Source: Heligmosomoides polygyrus polygyrus
Taxonomy: Eukaryota; Nematoda; Chromadorea; Rhabditida; Heligmosomidae
Reading direction: 5' to 3'
Assembly: GCA_947396885.1 (NCBI GenBank)
Contig: OX377205.1
Coordinates: 68,544,969 to 68,608,968, forward strand
DNA: 64,000 nucleotides
The notes beneath the pieces are model-generated. The model did no database searches, had not been told where the DNA came from, and saw only the letters and a program-made list of their open reading frames with translations. This document shows positions 12,401 to 27,400 of the stretch, piece by piece. The position numbers were made by a program, and so were the translations under genes. Positions within the stretch are counted from its first letter, which is position 1; every line of letters begins with the position of its first letter.

Positions 12401-15400
12401 GGATAAACACGCCAATTTAGAAGAAAAGTAGAGTCCTGTTGGTGGAAAGTATATTACCTATAGGTCTTGGACTACTAAATGTAGCTTATTATCAGTGCTG
12501 GCTGTTGCTGTCCTTCAGTAAGCGATATTGTTGTATACTGTTGTGAACTGTTTCACAATACTAGCCGATCTTTAAAAAACAAACTGAATTCGTTATTGTC
12601 ATTTTCAATGTTGCGGTCTCTTTAGGTGTACGATCTTCTTACGAATGTTCCTGAAGGGATGTCGGTGCGGGAGATCTCTCGAAACATCACGTTACCGCAG
12701 AGGAATGGCGAGCTGCACGACCCAGGAAAAGTCGGCATTGCTGTTATTTCGTATAGGATGACAACGTTTTCGCTCAACTCAATGGGAGCCGGTATGTTGT
12801 TTATTTTTCGAGATTGAGATCCCGATGTGTTTGCCAAACTCAGAAATAAGCCAAATATAAGTGGTGTGAACAATATGGGCTCGTCCATCATCACCCGAGA
12901 TTGTACAGCATGTTCAACTCGCTGTTTAGCAGCGCCGCTTCGTGGAGACCGGATGGTGGTGTTACGCACTTCCGTGACCTCAAGTTCGTTCGATGTGAAC
13001 TGTTCCCTTAGCGGCCTTTTGCGTTCTGGCTTTTAGGCCCACTCATTGTTAGAGCCTAAAAAGTCGCGGGCCTTCCTAAATTCCGATTTAGCCGCTCGAA
13101 TCTGTTGCTTATTGGGCTCTCGGTTTGCTTATTTCTCTCATAGCTGTTATCGTTCTCTCGAATACGGCCTGACTCATTTGGACGCGTATGTGAACTTGTT
13201 AAGCTAGCTTGCTCCTAGGTCTCAGATTATTCAAGTTTTCGTAACTACTACAAAATTATTATTTTGAAAAATAAAACAAATTACGGATCTACAATTTACT
13301 CGGGGTCGTAAGAACAAGCGATCCCCACGTGTATTTGCGAGCTTATAGGACTCATGTACATCCAAAAGTTGAAAGTGGAGTGACCGCACTTAGTCCGCCT
13401 AAGAGAAAAGGCATTGACTATCTCGATGGAGTTCAAAACAGTTTTACTCCTAAGCTATTGTAGTAGTACGATGTTGTCTGCTGAAGTACAATCGTGTCCC
13501 TTGTGGTGCAGAAGGATCGAAACTACTCGGACTACCATCACCTTCTAGCGGAAAGACAGATCTTGTGATGACGTTGAAAATGCTTCCCAATAAGCTATCT
13601 ACAAGGTCAATAGACTTTTTTCGGTGTTCCACTGACTTCTACCACAAGAAGAAAGCTCGTGGTGTAAGTCCGCATGGCAAGGTCACGGGTTAGGGCAAAT
13701 TTCTTTATATTCAGGAGCCTTAAATGGCTAAACTCATAGCTGAATTACATTGAACGCAATGAATGCCGGGTTTGTGTGTTCAAATGCTTAAGATCTTATT
13801 ATCTCAAAATCAGCTAGAAGCTTAGATGAATTAATAGAATATTTTTAATGATCTGTTTCCGAAATAGTTTCATTTGTTGTTCTATGACACTGTTTCACTC
13901 CTTTTTACCGGATAATTTACGCATGTGACAATAACTGACGCCTTTGAATAAATGAATTAACAAATAGGACACTTCTTCAGACACTTTTTACAACAACTAG
14001 GACACTTTAAAAATCACATTGGACACTCCTCTAATTTTCTAAGTAAACAAGCTGATATTCCTTAGAATTGTTTAATTCACCTGGCCAAATAAGATGAGGC
14101 TTCATTTATACTTCTGACGACGAGGGTCGCGATGCCATGTATAGTGGCCAGGTTGACCGATCGCGTCGTTCGATGAATTTGGCTAACACACATGGCATCG
14201 CGTCGCTTGGCGTCGGAGCATAAACTGGGCCAAAGTGAACACTGTTTAAAATTTTACAACATTTTTTATTTTCCAAAGAAAAATAAGGAAACGGAAAATA
14301 ATGATTTAAAACTTGTTTCAAAGCACAGGAAGGGTGCAGTTTTACCAGTGCTAAAAGAAAAGATTGCACTTGACCGGGAACTGGCGATTTTGATTTGAGC
14401 AAAAACTATGTTTGCGTAGAATTATATTCTTCACTTGTCTATTTCAAATAAGAATTAACGCTGTATCAAATTAGAATCGTTCGAGCTAGACAAGTGCATG
14501 GCGCGATCTCTTTCTTTAACACCCTAAAACTTGCCTTTTCATGCTATAGAATAAGCTTTAAGTCACAGTTCTCGCGAAAGTAATGATTTTAGAAAATTTT
14601 AAACAGCTTCTCAACTGTCAAGCAGGCGAGTTTTAAAAATATTCAGAGAAAGTCACGCAAAATTATCCTTGGACAAAAGAATCGTTTTAACCTTCTCAGA
14701 GGGTTTATGTGCAAAATGAAGGCTCTTTTTGATTTGGAAGATGTTCAGCTTGATTTCAAAAGAGTGAAGCTTGTTTGGAAGGGTGGAGAAAGCCGAAAAG
14801 CCGAACTCGAGCGACAGGCACAGGCATGGTGCGACCGCTTGGCATTGTTCGGACTCAAGCTAAACGGCAACAAGACGGAAGACTTGACGACATATATGAA
14901 TGAACACGGATCCATTAAGATCAATGGTACTGAGCTCGTCCGATGGCAACCTAAAGTTGGAGGTGAATGCACGTGTGAGTGCAGCCTGGTCCGAATGGCG
15001 CTCGTTGACTGGGTGCTTTGCGACAGGACAATATCTGAGGGCCCGTGTCGAAGGAAATTGAAAGCCGCCTCAGTGTAATGGAGACGAAAATGCTAAGGTG
15101 GACGGCTGGAGTAACGCGATTGGACCGTGTTCGTAATGACGCCATACAAGGAGGTTCAGTGTCGTCCCAATAGCCGACAAACTGCGCGAAGCTCGTCGTC
15201 AATGTTGTGGCCACGTCCTTCGCGCTAACGACGATTCCGACTGGAAGATAGGCCTGAACCTTGCTGGCTAGATGCGTTGCACTTGGACTTAAAGATGTTA
15301 GGTTGTAACGAATTAAATGGCACTGGCTCGCGCCATTTTTTGGCGCGTCTTTACGCGTTTGATCAAGAACAAACCGTAACATGTGGCATATCATTTAGAA

Positions 15401-18400
15401 GCGCAAACTTTGCTCTACCGGTGAGTACCAAATTTTCTATGTAAAAGTGGGAAACTTTAGAGTTTTATTGACTTTTTTGCAGATGGACAAAAGGGTAATC
15501 CGAGGCATTTACTTGTATGAATTCAAGCTGGGCACTGCAGCTAAGGAGGCGGACGAGAAGATCAACGCCGCATTCGGTCAAGGATGCTCCACAATTCGGA
15601 CGGCGTATCGTTGGTATCAGAAGTTCCGGAATGGAGATGAGAGCTTGGAAGAACATGAAGTTCGTGGGAGGCATAGTGATGTTGATGAGGACAAGCTGAC
15701 AGATGTGGTAGAGGAGGATCCACACAAAGGTACCAGGGAGATAGCGAAGGTTCTTGGCGTCAGTCACAACACAGCTGCCCGGCTCTGAAGGAAATTGGAA
15801 AGACCAAAAAGCTGGAAAGATGGGTGCATCACGAGCTGTCTGAGGAGCAAAGAAACCGACGATATGAGATCTCGTCCGCACTGCTTCTACGGAACGAAAC
15901 GGACCCATTCCTTGATCGTATCGTAACCTGTGACGAGAAATGGATAATGTACGACAACAGGCGACGATCGGCACAGTGGGTGGACAGCGATGAGAGCCCC
16001 AAGGTTTTTGCGAAGCCGGAATTGCACCAAAAGAAAGTAATGGTGACAGTGTGGTGGTGTTCGCTGGGAATTATTCACCACAGCTTCCTCCCTCCCGGTG
16101 AATCCATCACGGCAGAGAAGTACTGCATTGAAACTGAAGAAATGATGAAAAAGTTGAAGGATATCCGGCCGGCCTTGGTAAACCGAAGGCGAGTTCTCCT
16201 TCTGCACGACAATGCTCGCCCCAGGTAGCACGAATGACGTTGCAGAAATTGAATGGGCTGAGCATTGAAACTCTACCACATCCTCCGTTTTCTCCCGACC
16301 TTTCCCCAACAGACTACCATTTCTTCAAGCATCTTGGCGACTTCTTGGTAGGGAAAATATTCAAATACCAACAGGATGCCGAAAGTACCTTCGAAGATTT
16401 CGTCAATTCCAGAACTTCTGATTTTTATGCTACTGGGATAAAAAAGCTTGTGTCACGTTGGCAAAGATGTGTAGAATCAGAAGGTTTTTATTCCGATTAA
16501 TAAACTTGCCTACAAGCCGAAATATTAACTGTTTAAATTTACAGTGGTTCAGTGCCATTTATTTCGTTACAACCTAATAGCTGGTGTGCGTTCTTATTAA
16601 GCATTTCATCGGGGGAGTTGGCGTCACCACACCAGAAGAGCGGACCCCGCCACCAAGCGGGACAGACGCTATTGAAAATGATGATGATGATGAAGCTTGT
16701 ATAGAAGTGTGTCCGATTCGATTTTAAAAGTGTCAAATTTGACGGGAAAATGGTATAGATGAGAGACATACCACAGTTTCTCCTCTTGGTCTTGAAGCGC
16801 ATGCGCGAGCTACGTTATACCAATGTAGCATCTTACCTGCAAAGCCGAGGGTGCGGGTTCGAATATTGCCTGATGCAATAGTTTTTCTCCATACGCAGGT
16901 GTAGGCTGCTTAAGATATGTGTAAAATAACACGATTTGAATTGAATAATAATGCCGATCTTTGTAGACGGCATCGTTACGCTTAGACACGGAGCTACGAG
17001 GCCTGGAAGCGAGGTAGGCAACCGTTGAAGCTATGTTCGGATCAATCAAATCATCGATGACTTCGAGTACTTCGAATCTTCAGATGAGAAATCCACAGGA
17101 GATTGACAGGAATCGTCCATCCTGTCAAGGCAATCGTAATGAGACGTCCCGAAACAGTGCCAGACCTGGGCCTGTTCGCGAGGAAAAGGTAAGCGGCAGG
17201 TGTTTTCTGTTTCTGAATCTCACATAAAAACAGGCTCTCCTGCTATTATTCAGAGTAGCAGTTTTCATAATGTCGAACTCTAGATGTTCAGTGTTCCAAG
17301 TTCCTCAGGCTGTGATCTCTTCATTTTTAGATAGTTCTTCCATATAATAGTTCCGACTGATCTCTTCAAAAAGGGATTTGCCGTCAAGTTTCTCTGAATG
17401 CCTCTTGGACACCTTATTTTCTAGGTGACCTACATGAGATTTCATACATATGAAAAAGGGTTGTTACGACCTTTGTGTCTGTAGCGAATCATCTCCGAGT
17501 TCTCGCAACGACCTTCCGTAAGTTTCGCACAGTTTCCGCCGCTCTAGGTCTTCCCCTTGTCAGCGCAAAGTGGACTGCCCACAGTGTGGGGATCAACTCA
17601 AGTGGCTAACCACTGCGGTCATCTGCAGCTTATTCAGCCCCGTAGTCGCATCTATTCTTTCTTTTCATACCTGACCAAGTAACGCCTTCAGCTTTCCGTG
17701 GTACGCTCAATAGAAACCTAGATTGCGCGAGATAACTTGAAACACTGATTAAAGATATCTAGTCATAGATCTCGTGAACGACACTGGCTCTCCTAAGAAG
17801 AGCGTTTTCCGTACCATCGGGCATCTTTGCAGAAAATGTTTTTCGCAGTGCATTGAGTGCTGAAAACCCTGCTTTCAGAATGGTATCGCCCTTCCTTGTA
17901 CTCCGAATAGAGCTGTGGTTAGAGCAGAACCGGATGGTGTTCTACTCTCTCAATGAGTTTCTTCATTCTAAAGTGTTTTCAGGGATATGGTGACAACTAC
18001 GATGAGCGCGATCGACTGTCGGCTCCTGAAGCAGGTGAAATCCGCTTGGCCACGCTCATTCGTTTCCGCCTGATCACTGTCTGTTTTTTTTTAGACCAGT
18101 CGCGTTTCGCTCCTGCTCCGCTCGCTAGGGAGACAGAAGCGCGAAGCAGCCGCTTCAGTGCTCCTGTTTTCAACGACAACTCGCATCGTCGGTCACCGTC
18201 TCCGAACCGCCCGCGTCCTCAGAAGATGCCTTCTTACAACGATGAAGAAGAGTATGCCCGTAGCACGCAAACGTGGGGCAGCGTCCGCAACTATACGCCG
18301 AGGAGAGCTTGGGGAGACCCTCGAGGAGACTCACCCGATGCCGAACGAATGCGAGCACGCGATGTCTCGCCCGAGCTGAGACCAGCCTGGGGAGGAGCAC

Positions 18401-21400
18401 GGCAGGGGTCGGTGGATCGGCAGGATGACGGCGGAAGAATGGTATGGCCGAACGAGGCACGAGCGGCGCATGAGCACGGTACGGTTTCTTATCCACTCAG
18501 CTTCTATTCTCATTGAATTGCACTCACTTGCATGCCATCTCACCCATAGAGCACCAGCTAGTGAAGCCACTCTACGGTCTCCGTGCAACCTTTTTTCTTA
18601 CCTTCGGCCCATAAGGTGTCTAGATTTCTCAAAATATACTTTGTGATGACCCGTAGGACACACAAATCTACAACTACATACATCCCTTCCTTAAGTTGTG
18701 TGCCTCCTTATCGGCAGTGCTACACGTCCGCAGCTTTCTCCTCCGTGGTACCATGATCGATATTGATAGTCTCCTGCCGTGTCCCTTTCAGAAAGACAGT
18801 GGAAATATTCTATCTCGGCCTAACATCTGGCTGTAAAGTAGAATCTGGATCAGTTCCTATCGTCTATGCTGAGATTTACATTTGCTTGGGCGTGGAGCTG
18901 GTTGATATTTGTCAACAATGGATGTTCGCTGACATGACCAAGTAGCTCACAATCACTTTCTTGTTCGTTTATGATGGAAGAGAGAACCATCAGTCTTTCT
19001 GTGACATGTGTGCGAAAGCATTTGTTAGCTGCACCCATGGCTTGAAAAGTGGTAACACCGTCATCGTTATCGTTTGCTTCGGTGGCATGCTTGCTCTACG
19101 ACGCACACAATGCCTTTGCTAGAAGGCATCTATCTAACGCCTATCTTTCACATGTCGATACTGGTCTCGATTTGCGTCCCTGCTCCCCGCAGTCGTCGTT
19201 CGTGTTTGGGCAGTTTATCCTAAGCATCTGAGGACCCAGAGGTCCTTTATTGGTATTTGAACGGATTATTCTTCCGAGTGGCTCCCGCCGTTCAGACGTA
19301 TCATTAGGTCTATTCCTTTAATGACTAGCTTGTTTCGAAGGGTAGTCTGCTAGCTTTTCGAGGCGCGTGTTGTCGGCACCTCTTCAGTTTTTGGTCTTGC
19401 GGAAGGATGCCGGAGCTCGAGTGTATTGTTTAGAAAAGAGATGTGCTCAGGCTTTTGAACTTTTGATTTATGGCAAAACCTCTTCCCCCCCCCCCACTGA
19501 CGCAGAGGAGGGACAGAGCGAGGCAAGAGAAGAAACACAAGGATCTGGCGAATCTAACTTATCCGTTTTAGGATACCGAGCACTAACCCGCTAAGCACCA
19601 CCATTTTATACCATTTTCACGTCAAATTTATCAAAATCCCATAAGGTTTGGCCACTGTAGGATCCAGTTTTCTGGGCCAAAAAGCAATATAAGATCACCA
19701 TTCTTCACATGTAGAACTGACACGGAATTTCTGAAGTTGTCAGAAAAACACATATTACCAGACTTATTGTGTAAGTACAAAAGACTTGTCGACCGGTACC
19801 TTCAGGGCATGTCTTAAGAGTTAACCGTTTTCTATTCTTCACCGTGTTGTTTTTCTCATACTTATTTCTGCTTTCTCTACGTTCCCCTATTAGTTTGTTT
19901 GCTTTGTTGCATGGATTTCCGTGAATAAATTAAATAAATAGACGGGTCGATATTGTTAAAGAAATTGGACACTTGCGATTGCGCACTCTTCTAAGCTAGC
20001 CTAAGACTTGTGAAATCAAAGCGAGCTCTTCCATGTCGAAACTATGTGCCTTCTTACAGGATAGACTACAGACTCTCCAAGTAAGAATAGTTTTTGTTCG
20101 AGGAAAATTTGTTATGACTTGAAATTAAATTAATCACTTTGATTATCATTAATTGATTAATTGAAATTTGATGTTTTTAATTAAGCTGCTCGAACAAGTG
20201 GTATTAAACAACTGAATAAAATTTTTCTTTTTGAGGCGAAATAATAAATTAAATTTCGTTTTAAAGGGCAGCAAGACGGCAGTCATATAGCGCATTAAAA
20301 GACCAGACTGCGCTATGCACTCGAAATACTGGTCGCGATTTTTATTTGATTGGTGGTGAAAAAGCTGCTTACATAAAGCATCGAAGTGAGGTTATGTATA
20401 CTTTACATTGTTGTATCGTTTGTAAGTATGAACTCTTTGCAAGGAGAAATTCTGATTTCTTAGACGACGGCATTGCGCAATCTTTTTGGCACTAAAAAAT
20501 AGACGCTTTTCTGCTCTTTAAAGCAATCTTTAAATCATGATCTTTCCTCGAAAAATGAGAGTTTTATAAAATTTCAAACAACGTGTTCACCTATTGGTAG
20601 GCGAACCGAAACGTCAAAGAAATTACATGAAATTTTTCTTGAACAAAAAATTGTTCTATTCCTTTTGGAGAGTCTCTAGTTTACTGTAGAAAAAGCTCAT
20701 TTTACTTGAGAGAGTTCGCTTTGATTTCAAAAGTCTTAGTCTGGGATAGAAGAGTGCCCATTTTGATTCGAACGGTGTCCAGCTTGATTTGAAAAGTTCA
20801 ATTCCACGCGAAAATTATATATATATATATATATTAGGGGGGAGGGGGCCAAAAGTAATGAGAGACACCCCATGCCGTGTCCATATATCTCGTGGCTAGA
20901 GTCTGGATTCGTACTTGTTGTATTTGTATGTTTGTATGCTACTTACTGAAGCCCATCTGAAAAGTTACCACTTCCGCCCTTTCCAGAAGTATGCCGAAAC
21001 CCCAGTCTGACGAGTCGACCTGTGTCGCGCAAATCTCCCCCAATTCCCAGCCCCGAGCAGCCTGGGCTCAATATTCACGCAGGATGAGAAGTACGTTTTC
21101 TACCTTAACCCTGCCAAGCAGCGAGTCTGGGTGAGNNNNNNNNNNNNNNNNNNNNNNNNNNNNNNNNNNNNNNNNNNNNNNNNNNNNNNNNNNNNNNNNN
21201 NNNNNNNNNNNNNNNNNNNNNNNNNNNNNNNNNNNNNNNNNNNNNNNNNNNNNNNNNNNNNNNNNNNNNNNNNNNNNNNNNNNNNNNNNNNNNNNNNNNN
21301 NNNNNNNNNNNNNNNNNNNNNNNNNNNNNNNNNNNGCAAACACTGCAGATGGCTACTAGAGGCTGTGATTTCCCTGAGGCAGGGAAATCAAGCCTCTAGT

Positions 21401-24400
21401 AGCATCTGCAGTGTGGACAGGGTCGTATAGGCGCCACCTCTTCTGGTGGATTGGACAGCTGGTGGATGTGAACGAAGCCCAGAACTTCGTGAGTCGTACA
21501 ACTCAACAACAACTGTCTACAGGTAATGGATAAGGATAAAGGACAGTGTTATTGTTATTGAGTCACCATCTGTCGACTAACTGCGGCAGCGGCGTCGCTC
21601 CGCACAAGCGGTGGATCAGCGGGCATCCGAAGACGACGAACGGGTTGGAACGTTAGGACGCACAATAAGTACTGATCCAGAAGCAATCGAAACATCTAAA
21701 TAATTCCGAGGTTTCACGAAGTGAGAACTTGGGGAATAAAGGACAGCGTTAAACAGTCCATTTGTGGGATATCGTAGAGCCGTTATGAAGGTGTATTTGG
21801 TTTACGTTAGGCTGTTGCAAAAGTGATTGCCAAAACGGAAGTTGTAGTTCAAAATGTCACACCTCGGCTCGCACACAATTTTTTCATCAAGACAAAAGCC
21901 TTTCGATTCAGCACAGCTTTCCCAACGTTTGCCTAAAGCGAATCCCTCTCTACAATAAAAATCTAGATCACAAGACTCGAAGAACTTTCGGAGGGCTGTT
22001 TTCAAGGTGATCCAGATTGTGGAACTGCTGCTGTCGCTGGTTTGCATCGAGAGCTTGGAAAAAGTGGCAATCATACGGGAGAGTCTGGAGAACAAGGGCG
22101 GTGAGGAACCCCCCTAACTGGTTAATTTCTGCCGAGTAACTTTCAAAGAATTCGACTGAACGTTGTCCTGGAGCAGCAGACACATCCCCGCTTTCTGTTA
22201 TCATACAAGGCCTGGTTCTCATCTAAGGTTACCAAGCGATCTAGGATCTAGGGGTCGTTTTTCAGGCGAACAAGTTTTGAACGGATGTAGAAGCGAGTCA
22301 GCGCTGCTCGTCCGTCATGCGATGGGGTAACCACTGCTATTTCTTCTTCATGCTGATTAAGGCCAGATGCCTTGATACTGTGGCAGAATGGGCCCCCATA
22401 TCTGCTACTGTCTGTCGGATACTTGTTTCGGCTTGGACTCAATGGCTGCTCTCAAGGTTTAGAATCTGCAGAAGAACATTTTTCGAACCAGCACCTCACT
22501 GCACGTTCGGAAGGCGGTTCCAAGCCGAATGCGTTCGCAATATTACGAGTTGCCTCATCTGCAGAATGTTGGAGCTTGAACTCGTAAAGCACAATCACTC
22601 CAAAATCGCATCAGTTCATCTTTTTTCAAAACGCTGTCCAGAATGAAAACAGGCGAAAACGTTGCCCATAACTTGAAAGAGAATAAAAGCCTACAAAACG
22701 GTCTGCGGAAGATGGCTCGAAAAGGTGGACAATGATTACATTTGCAACAAATTAATGCAATGACTTCCGGCCTCTAGGCGATGCTGGTTTCAGTGTTTTA
22801 TCCTTCGCAGACAAGTCTGATACCAATCCGTCGACCCCGGAGGGAGACTGTAAGACTTGGTTGCTCTGGACAGGACCCGATCCAAGGACCTTAAATCGGG
22901 CTGCACGCGATAACTGACGCCTCCGATTGAGGGTACTCCTAGATTCCGGTCAGTTGGAGGAGGCGCTGTGTGTCGCGTGCATCTCGAATATAGGTTCTTG
23001 GTTTTGTTACTCGGCCCTTGAAACCATCTTACATCTCTCAGGAATTGGAGTCAAACTTGTCCGGGAAGGATAAAACACTGACATTCTGTCTATTAGCAGT
23101 GGAAAAATGTTGAACAAGTCAAACATGCATTCAGGTTGTTTGTACGACATCACGTAGAAGTGGTGTGTGTGGCGCATCCCAAATAGGAACTGGTTAAGGG
23201 TGTATATTATAGTGCATCTTTGTGAAGTTCCTGTACTCTGTGATTCGAAATGAATCTTGGAGCGATTCGTGGTGCTACGCGAGCACAAGCCCGTCGACTG
23301 CGTTACCAACTTCCTACACATGTAATAAGCAATATCGTTAAATGTTTGATATATGCAGGCTCCTATGAGCGGCCTCTTTTAAAGTACTGGTATTGAAAGC
23401 GACGTGTTTTAGTTTAAGGTGATTCTGACACACTTCGTGGCGCTGGACGAGTTTTACGTGCGGTTTACCGACGAAGAGCTGGTGTACGAGAGAATGCTGA
23501 CGGAGCTGAGGTGATATCGGAGCGTTGGTTTCGGTTGGAATAGCGCCTTCGTAGTTATATCGAAGAGCAATGTACTCTTTGGCCCTGTAGGATTCGACGT
23601 TTGCTGTGCTGTAAACGTCAATTCAAACTGGGACGCATTTTCCGCTCCCGCTCTCCGTAAGTCAAAGCAGAAGTGTTGAGTGTTGTTAGATTCCAAGCGG
23701 GAGACAGCCACTTGGATTTCACAGTAACGCCATCGTTACCGTCAGACCATCCTGGTTTCTTCTAGCACATCGGATCTAGCCGGTCAATGTCTACAACTCA
23801 CCACAGCCCTTTTTCGGATTCTTAGGAGATTTTTGTGACGCTCGACCGTTTAGGGAGGACTACAAGGGAAAACTGGAGTACACTGAGCGGCAGCTCTGGC
23901 TGAAGGGGGATGGAGTGGCAGTGTGGCAGGATCGACAGTGGCAGCGAGCTGTCGTGTGCAGCCCTCCAACGAATGCCACGGTAAGTGCTTTCGTGCCGCT
24001 TTCTTGAGCTGAAGAACAACAGCGGATTCAGGCTGCTCAGACATCTTCGCTGGACGTGTTCCTCATTGACGTCGGGAAGACGGTGACCATATCCCAGGAC
24101 CAGGTGCTGCCTCTTCACAACTTCTACCATAGGCCGCCGTTTGCTGTGTGTTGCTCCGTCGGGCACTTCGACATCTGTCGAGGGGTGAGCTGCTTTTTTT
24201 TTCGTCCAGTTTCGGCTTCGGGCGACTCCGCTTATTGTTCCAAAGAACAAGCCGTTTTGCGATGCGCGGTTCGCATGCATGGTGCATCCTAGACAGATGA
24301 GCAGAAGGAAAGAACGTTATCATTATTGCATCAGTTTGGCGGCGGAAAAGTTGAGCGTTTCTGGTCAGTCGAGCCTCGGTTTTCTTTTCTGTGGCTACAC

Positions 24401-27400
24401 TCGGCGGCAACGGGGGTAATACGATCAGAAGTAACTGCATGTTTTATGTCTGTATTCGTTCCGAACAAACATCTACCAAGTGTCACAGGGCGCCATAGGG
24501 GTGGTTGAGTCGAAATCGTTGATCTTGCCCGTACCATTGTGAATGCTTGAATGACTCCGAGGGTGAACTTCTCAGCAAGCAGTTTTGATAGACGGCTGTC
24601 AGGATGGCAGCAACTTTCGATTGATATCCATAGTTCCAATATACGTTGTAGAACATTCTCGGACCTTCTCTGCAAAAGGTATATAAACGCGCATACTCTT
24701 CCTAGGGTTTTAGTGCAAGGCCAATTTCACGAGAACATCATCGGGGCGATCATCTTCTGTGGACGGTGGAAGGCCCTAACGTTAACATCGAACTGGGAGA
24801 ACCCGCCGCTTCCGTCAGCACTGGTCAAGCGCCGGCTCGCTCGATTCGGAGGAGGAGACGCGGACTTCAGAAATAGATCTCGGTCGAGAGGCCCCACACA
24901 GTGGAATACTCCATCGTTCTCAAAGAGGATCCAGAGGCTACCACCCGAAGTCTTGCGACAAGACTAGAATGAAGCCAATCGGCAGCCATCAGCAGCCTCC
25001 GGCTCTCAACTACCGAAAAGTGCTTACCTGAAGGGTCCTGCATGCCATTATCAATGACATGCGGTTCAAGCCCGTATATCCGTATACCCGTCTCTCCTTA
25101 TCTGCTCGCCTTGTAAGGAATGTCTGGGGAACTTGGCTACCGGGGATGAGAACTAGGTTCTCTACGAGTCCAACGCACATTGTGCCGTTTGGCTTCCTCG
25201 ATGAGAAGAGCTGCCTACGCAAGCAAAGTCGAACCTACTCCTGAATAAGGTTCCTCTATGTCATTAGGGCCTCTACAGAGTCTCGCGGCAGCACCCCGAG
25301 AACTCGTCCATATCGCTCCCGCCGCAGTGGGACCCACGCTGCCACTGTGGTGGAAGCCACGGCGCGGACGAGTTGTCGCGGAGCCGCCGCACGCAAAGGT
25401 CCCCGAGGGCTGCCGCAGTTCACGGCGGCTCTCACCCGCAGCGCCAGGAGCTGCGGGTGAGACCCGCCGGAGGGCGTGATAGATGGGTGTCCAATATGCT
25501 TCATCTATTCTAAACATTTTTAAACGAATCTACATGCTAGGGATATAGTAGGTTGGTGCATAACTTCTGTACATAAAGAAGCTTGACAACCAACAATATA
25601 ATCACCGGTAGTGTCGACAGATTGGGGCGTATGGAATCCTGCACTCAAAACGTAGCGCAAAAAAACCTTAACAAGATATTAGGTAACCTTAATTGCTTGG
25701 AAAATCTCCGTGACCTTCCAGTCACAAGTTAGTCGTCTGAGGTTTAAGGAGAACCCTTGCACAGAAATGCAACAAGAAAGCAGACCGTTCTTTTTAGTAC
25801 GAGGTATAACTACATCGATCAGACCACCCGGACTCAACAGGGCATCGGAAGGAACGCCTCCCAAGGGTTAGCACATTATCTTCGAGCTGCTTGACAAGCG
25901 AGGAACGTTTAGTGGAGGCAGATCGACAAAAAAGAGAGCAAGCGCAAAATGGCACAGAACTGTTGAATTTTAAGAAGTGTTGTATTAGATTTCGGGGCTT
26001 AGATTCAAGAACTCCTAACTCGGCTTAGAAAACGCTTCTTTACAAAAGAAAAAGCGTTCTGCTTACTTCATCTCTGACATTCTTAGAGGTCGTAACTGCT
26101 GGCAAAAGTACGCAGTGTTGCGTACAGCAGCCCTTGCGGCGCCGCACCACCCGCCGTTGTCATGGCGGGTCCGCGGCACCCGCAAGACTCTGCTGCCGGC
26201 CTTACGCGCTACTCCCGCAAGGGCACACGATCACCACTGTCGTTCGCGCTTTGGTAACGCCAGACCCCATGTAGCTAAAGCGACCCACCGAAAAATTGAA
26301 GAGCTGGGCTACGGTATCCCATCTGCCATATTCTCCTGACATTTCCTGTGCTGTTAAAGCTCCCTCTCTGCCTTGGAGTTTCGCTCACAACTGCGCTCAG
26401 AATGGCTCTGGGCAGCTGTAATTCTGATTTTACACGTTGTCGATGTGCGGCGTTCAGCCGTGGTGATCGTTTTCCTAGGTCCGACCGATCGTTCTGGCCA
26501 TTCTCTGTTCCAAGGAAAACTTCCTAATTAGTCTTACTCAGTGTGTTGTTTTTGCAGAATAGTGCGCTTCAGTTCTTCTCCGGGGAAGACAACTCCAATG
26601 CCGCGCGAACCCCCTGGCGTCGCGCACGGTGCGCGACGGGACGGGATTGGACGGCGGAGTGGCGTTCTACCCCCGTCCCTTAAACAGGGGCGTGGCAAAT
26701 GTCTGCGTCTCGACTGTCTCGTAAGGCGGTCACTGGACTCTCGAGCAAGCCCAGAGAGTTGGGGGGGGGGGGGTGGGCGGGCCAGGGGGACTTGGGGATA
26801 GAACACTTGACCCCCGGATTGGACGAGTTGTCGCGGTCCGACTGCTTCCAACGGGGATGGCTACTGACTAGCGATAAAGTTCGAAAGTATGCGCGGGCGA
26901 AGTCGACCGAGTAGAAGAAGCAAAGAGACATAAGATGATGATGAGACAAGTCTGATGTCTCCTGGTAGGAAAGTGGGAGTGGTTGCTAACAAAGTGCGGG
27001 CGGAATGAAACTCAATCTACTTCAGATGAGTGAAGGAAAACAGTCAAGGATCTGGTGAGGGAAATTCGAAACAAGAACTGGGAAGGGATTACTGACTAGA
27101 AGCTTCGGAAGCAAGTGCTTATAAGTTTTTATTGGGGGTGAGCGCGCTATTCGGTAGCTTTTCCCTTAATTCCAACTTTGCGCTACACTTGACCGCCACC
27201 TACTCACTTGTCATAGTTCACATATAATACCGTTGGCAAGCACCCCTTTGGCAAACACTAAGGACCTCCGTATTTTCCCAATCTACAGGCAGAAGCAGGG
27301 GCATTTTACTGCTTTCTTTTTCTTCCAAACGCCTCCACCGAGAGAGTTCCTCGTTCATTTCATTTGAGGCTCTTCGTGGTGGTACTAGGAGGGGTTTGAG

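Noticed and set aside
16795..16885. tRNA-like B box (GGGTTCGAATATTGCC)
   Set aside because: No acceptable A box or cloverleaf could be found upstream.
18788..18840. Exon after CCCTTTCAG
   Set aside because: Stops after about ten codons in the required phase and has no donor.
21341..21413. Confident miRNA precursor
   Set aside because: The loop is only 5 bases and the hairpin abuts an assembly gap, so artefact or MITE is as likely.
26557..26680. Extra exon of gene 1 (NSALQFFSGEDNSN..)
   Set aside because: A good acceptor, but the phase fits neither neighbour and it runs into GC-rich repeat sequence without a donor.
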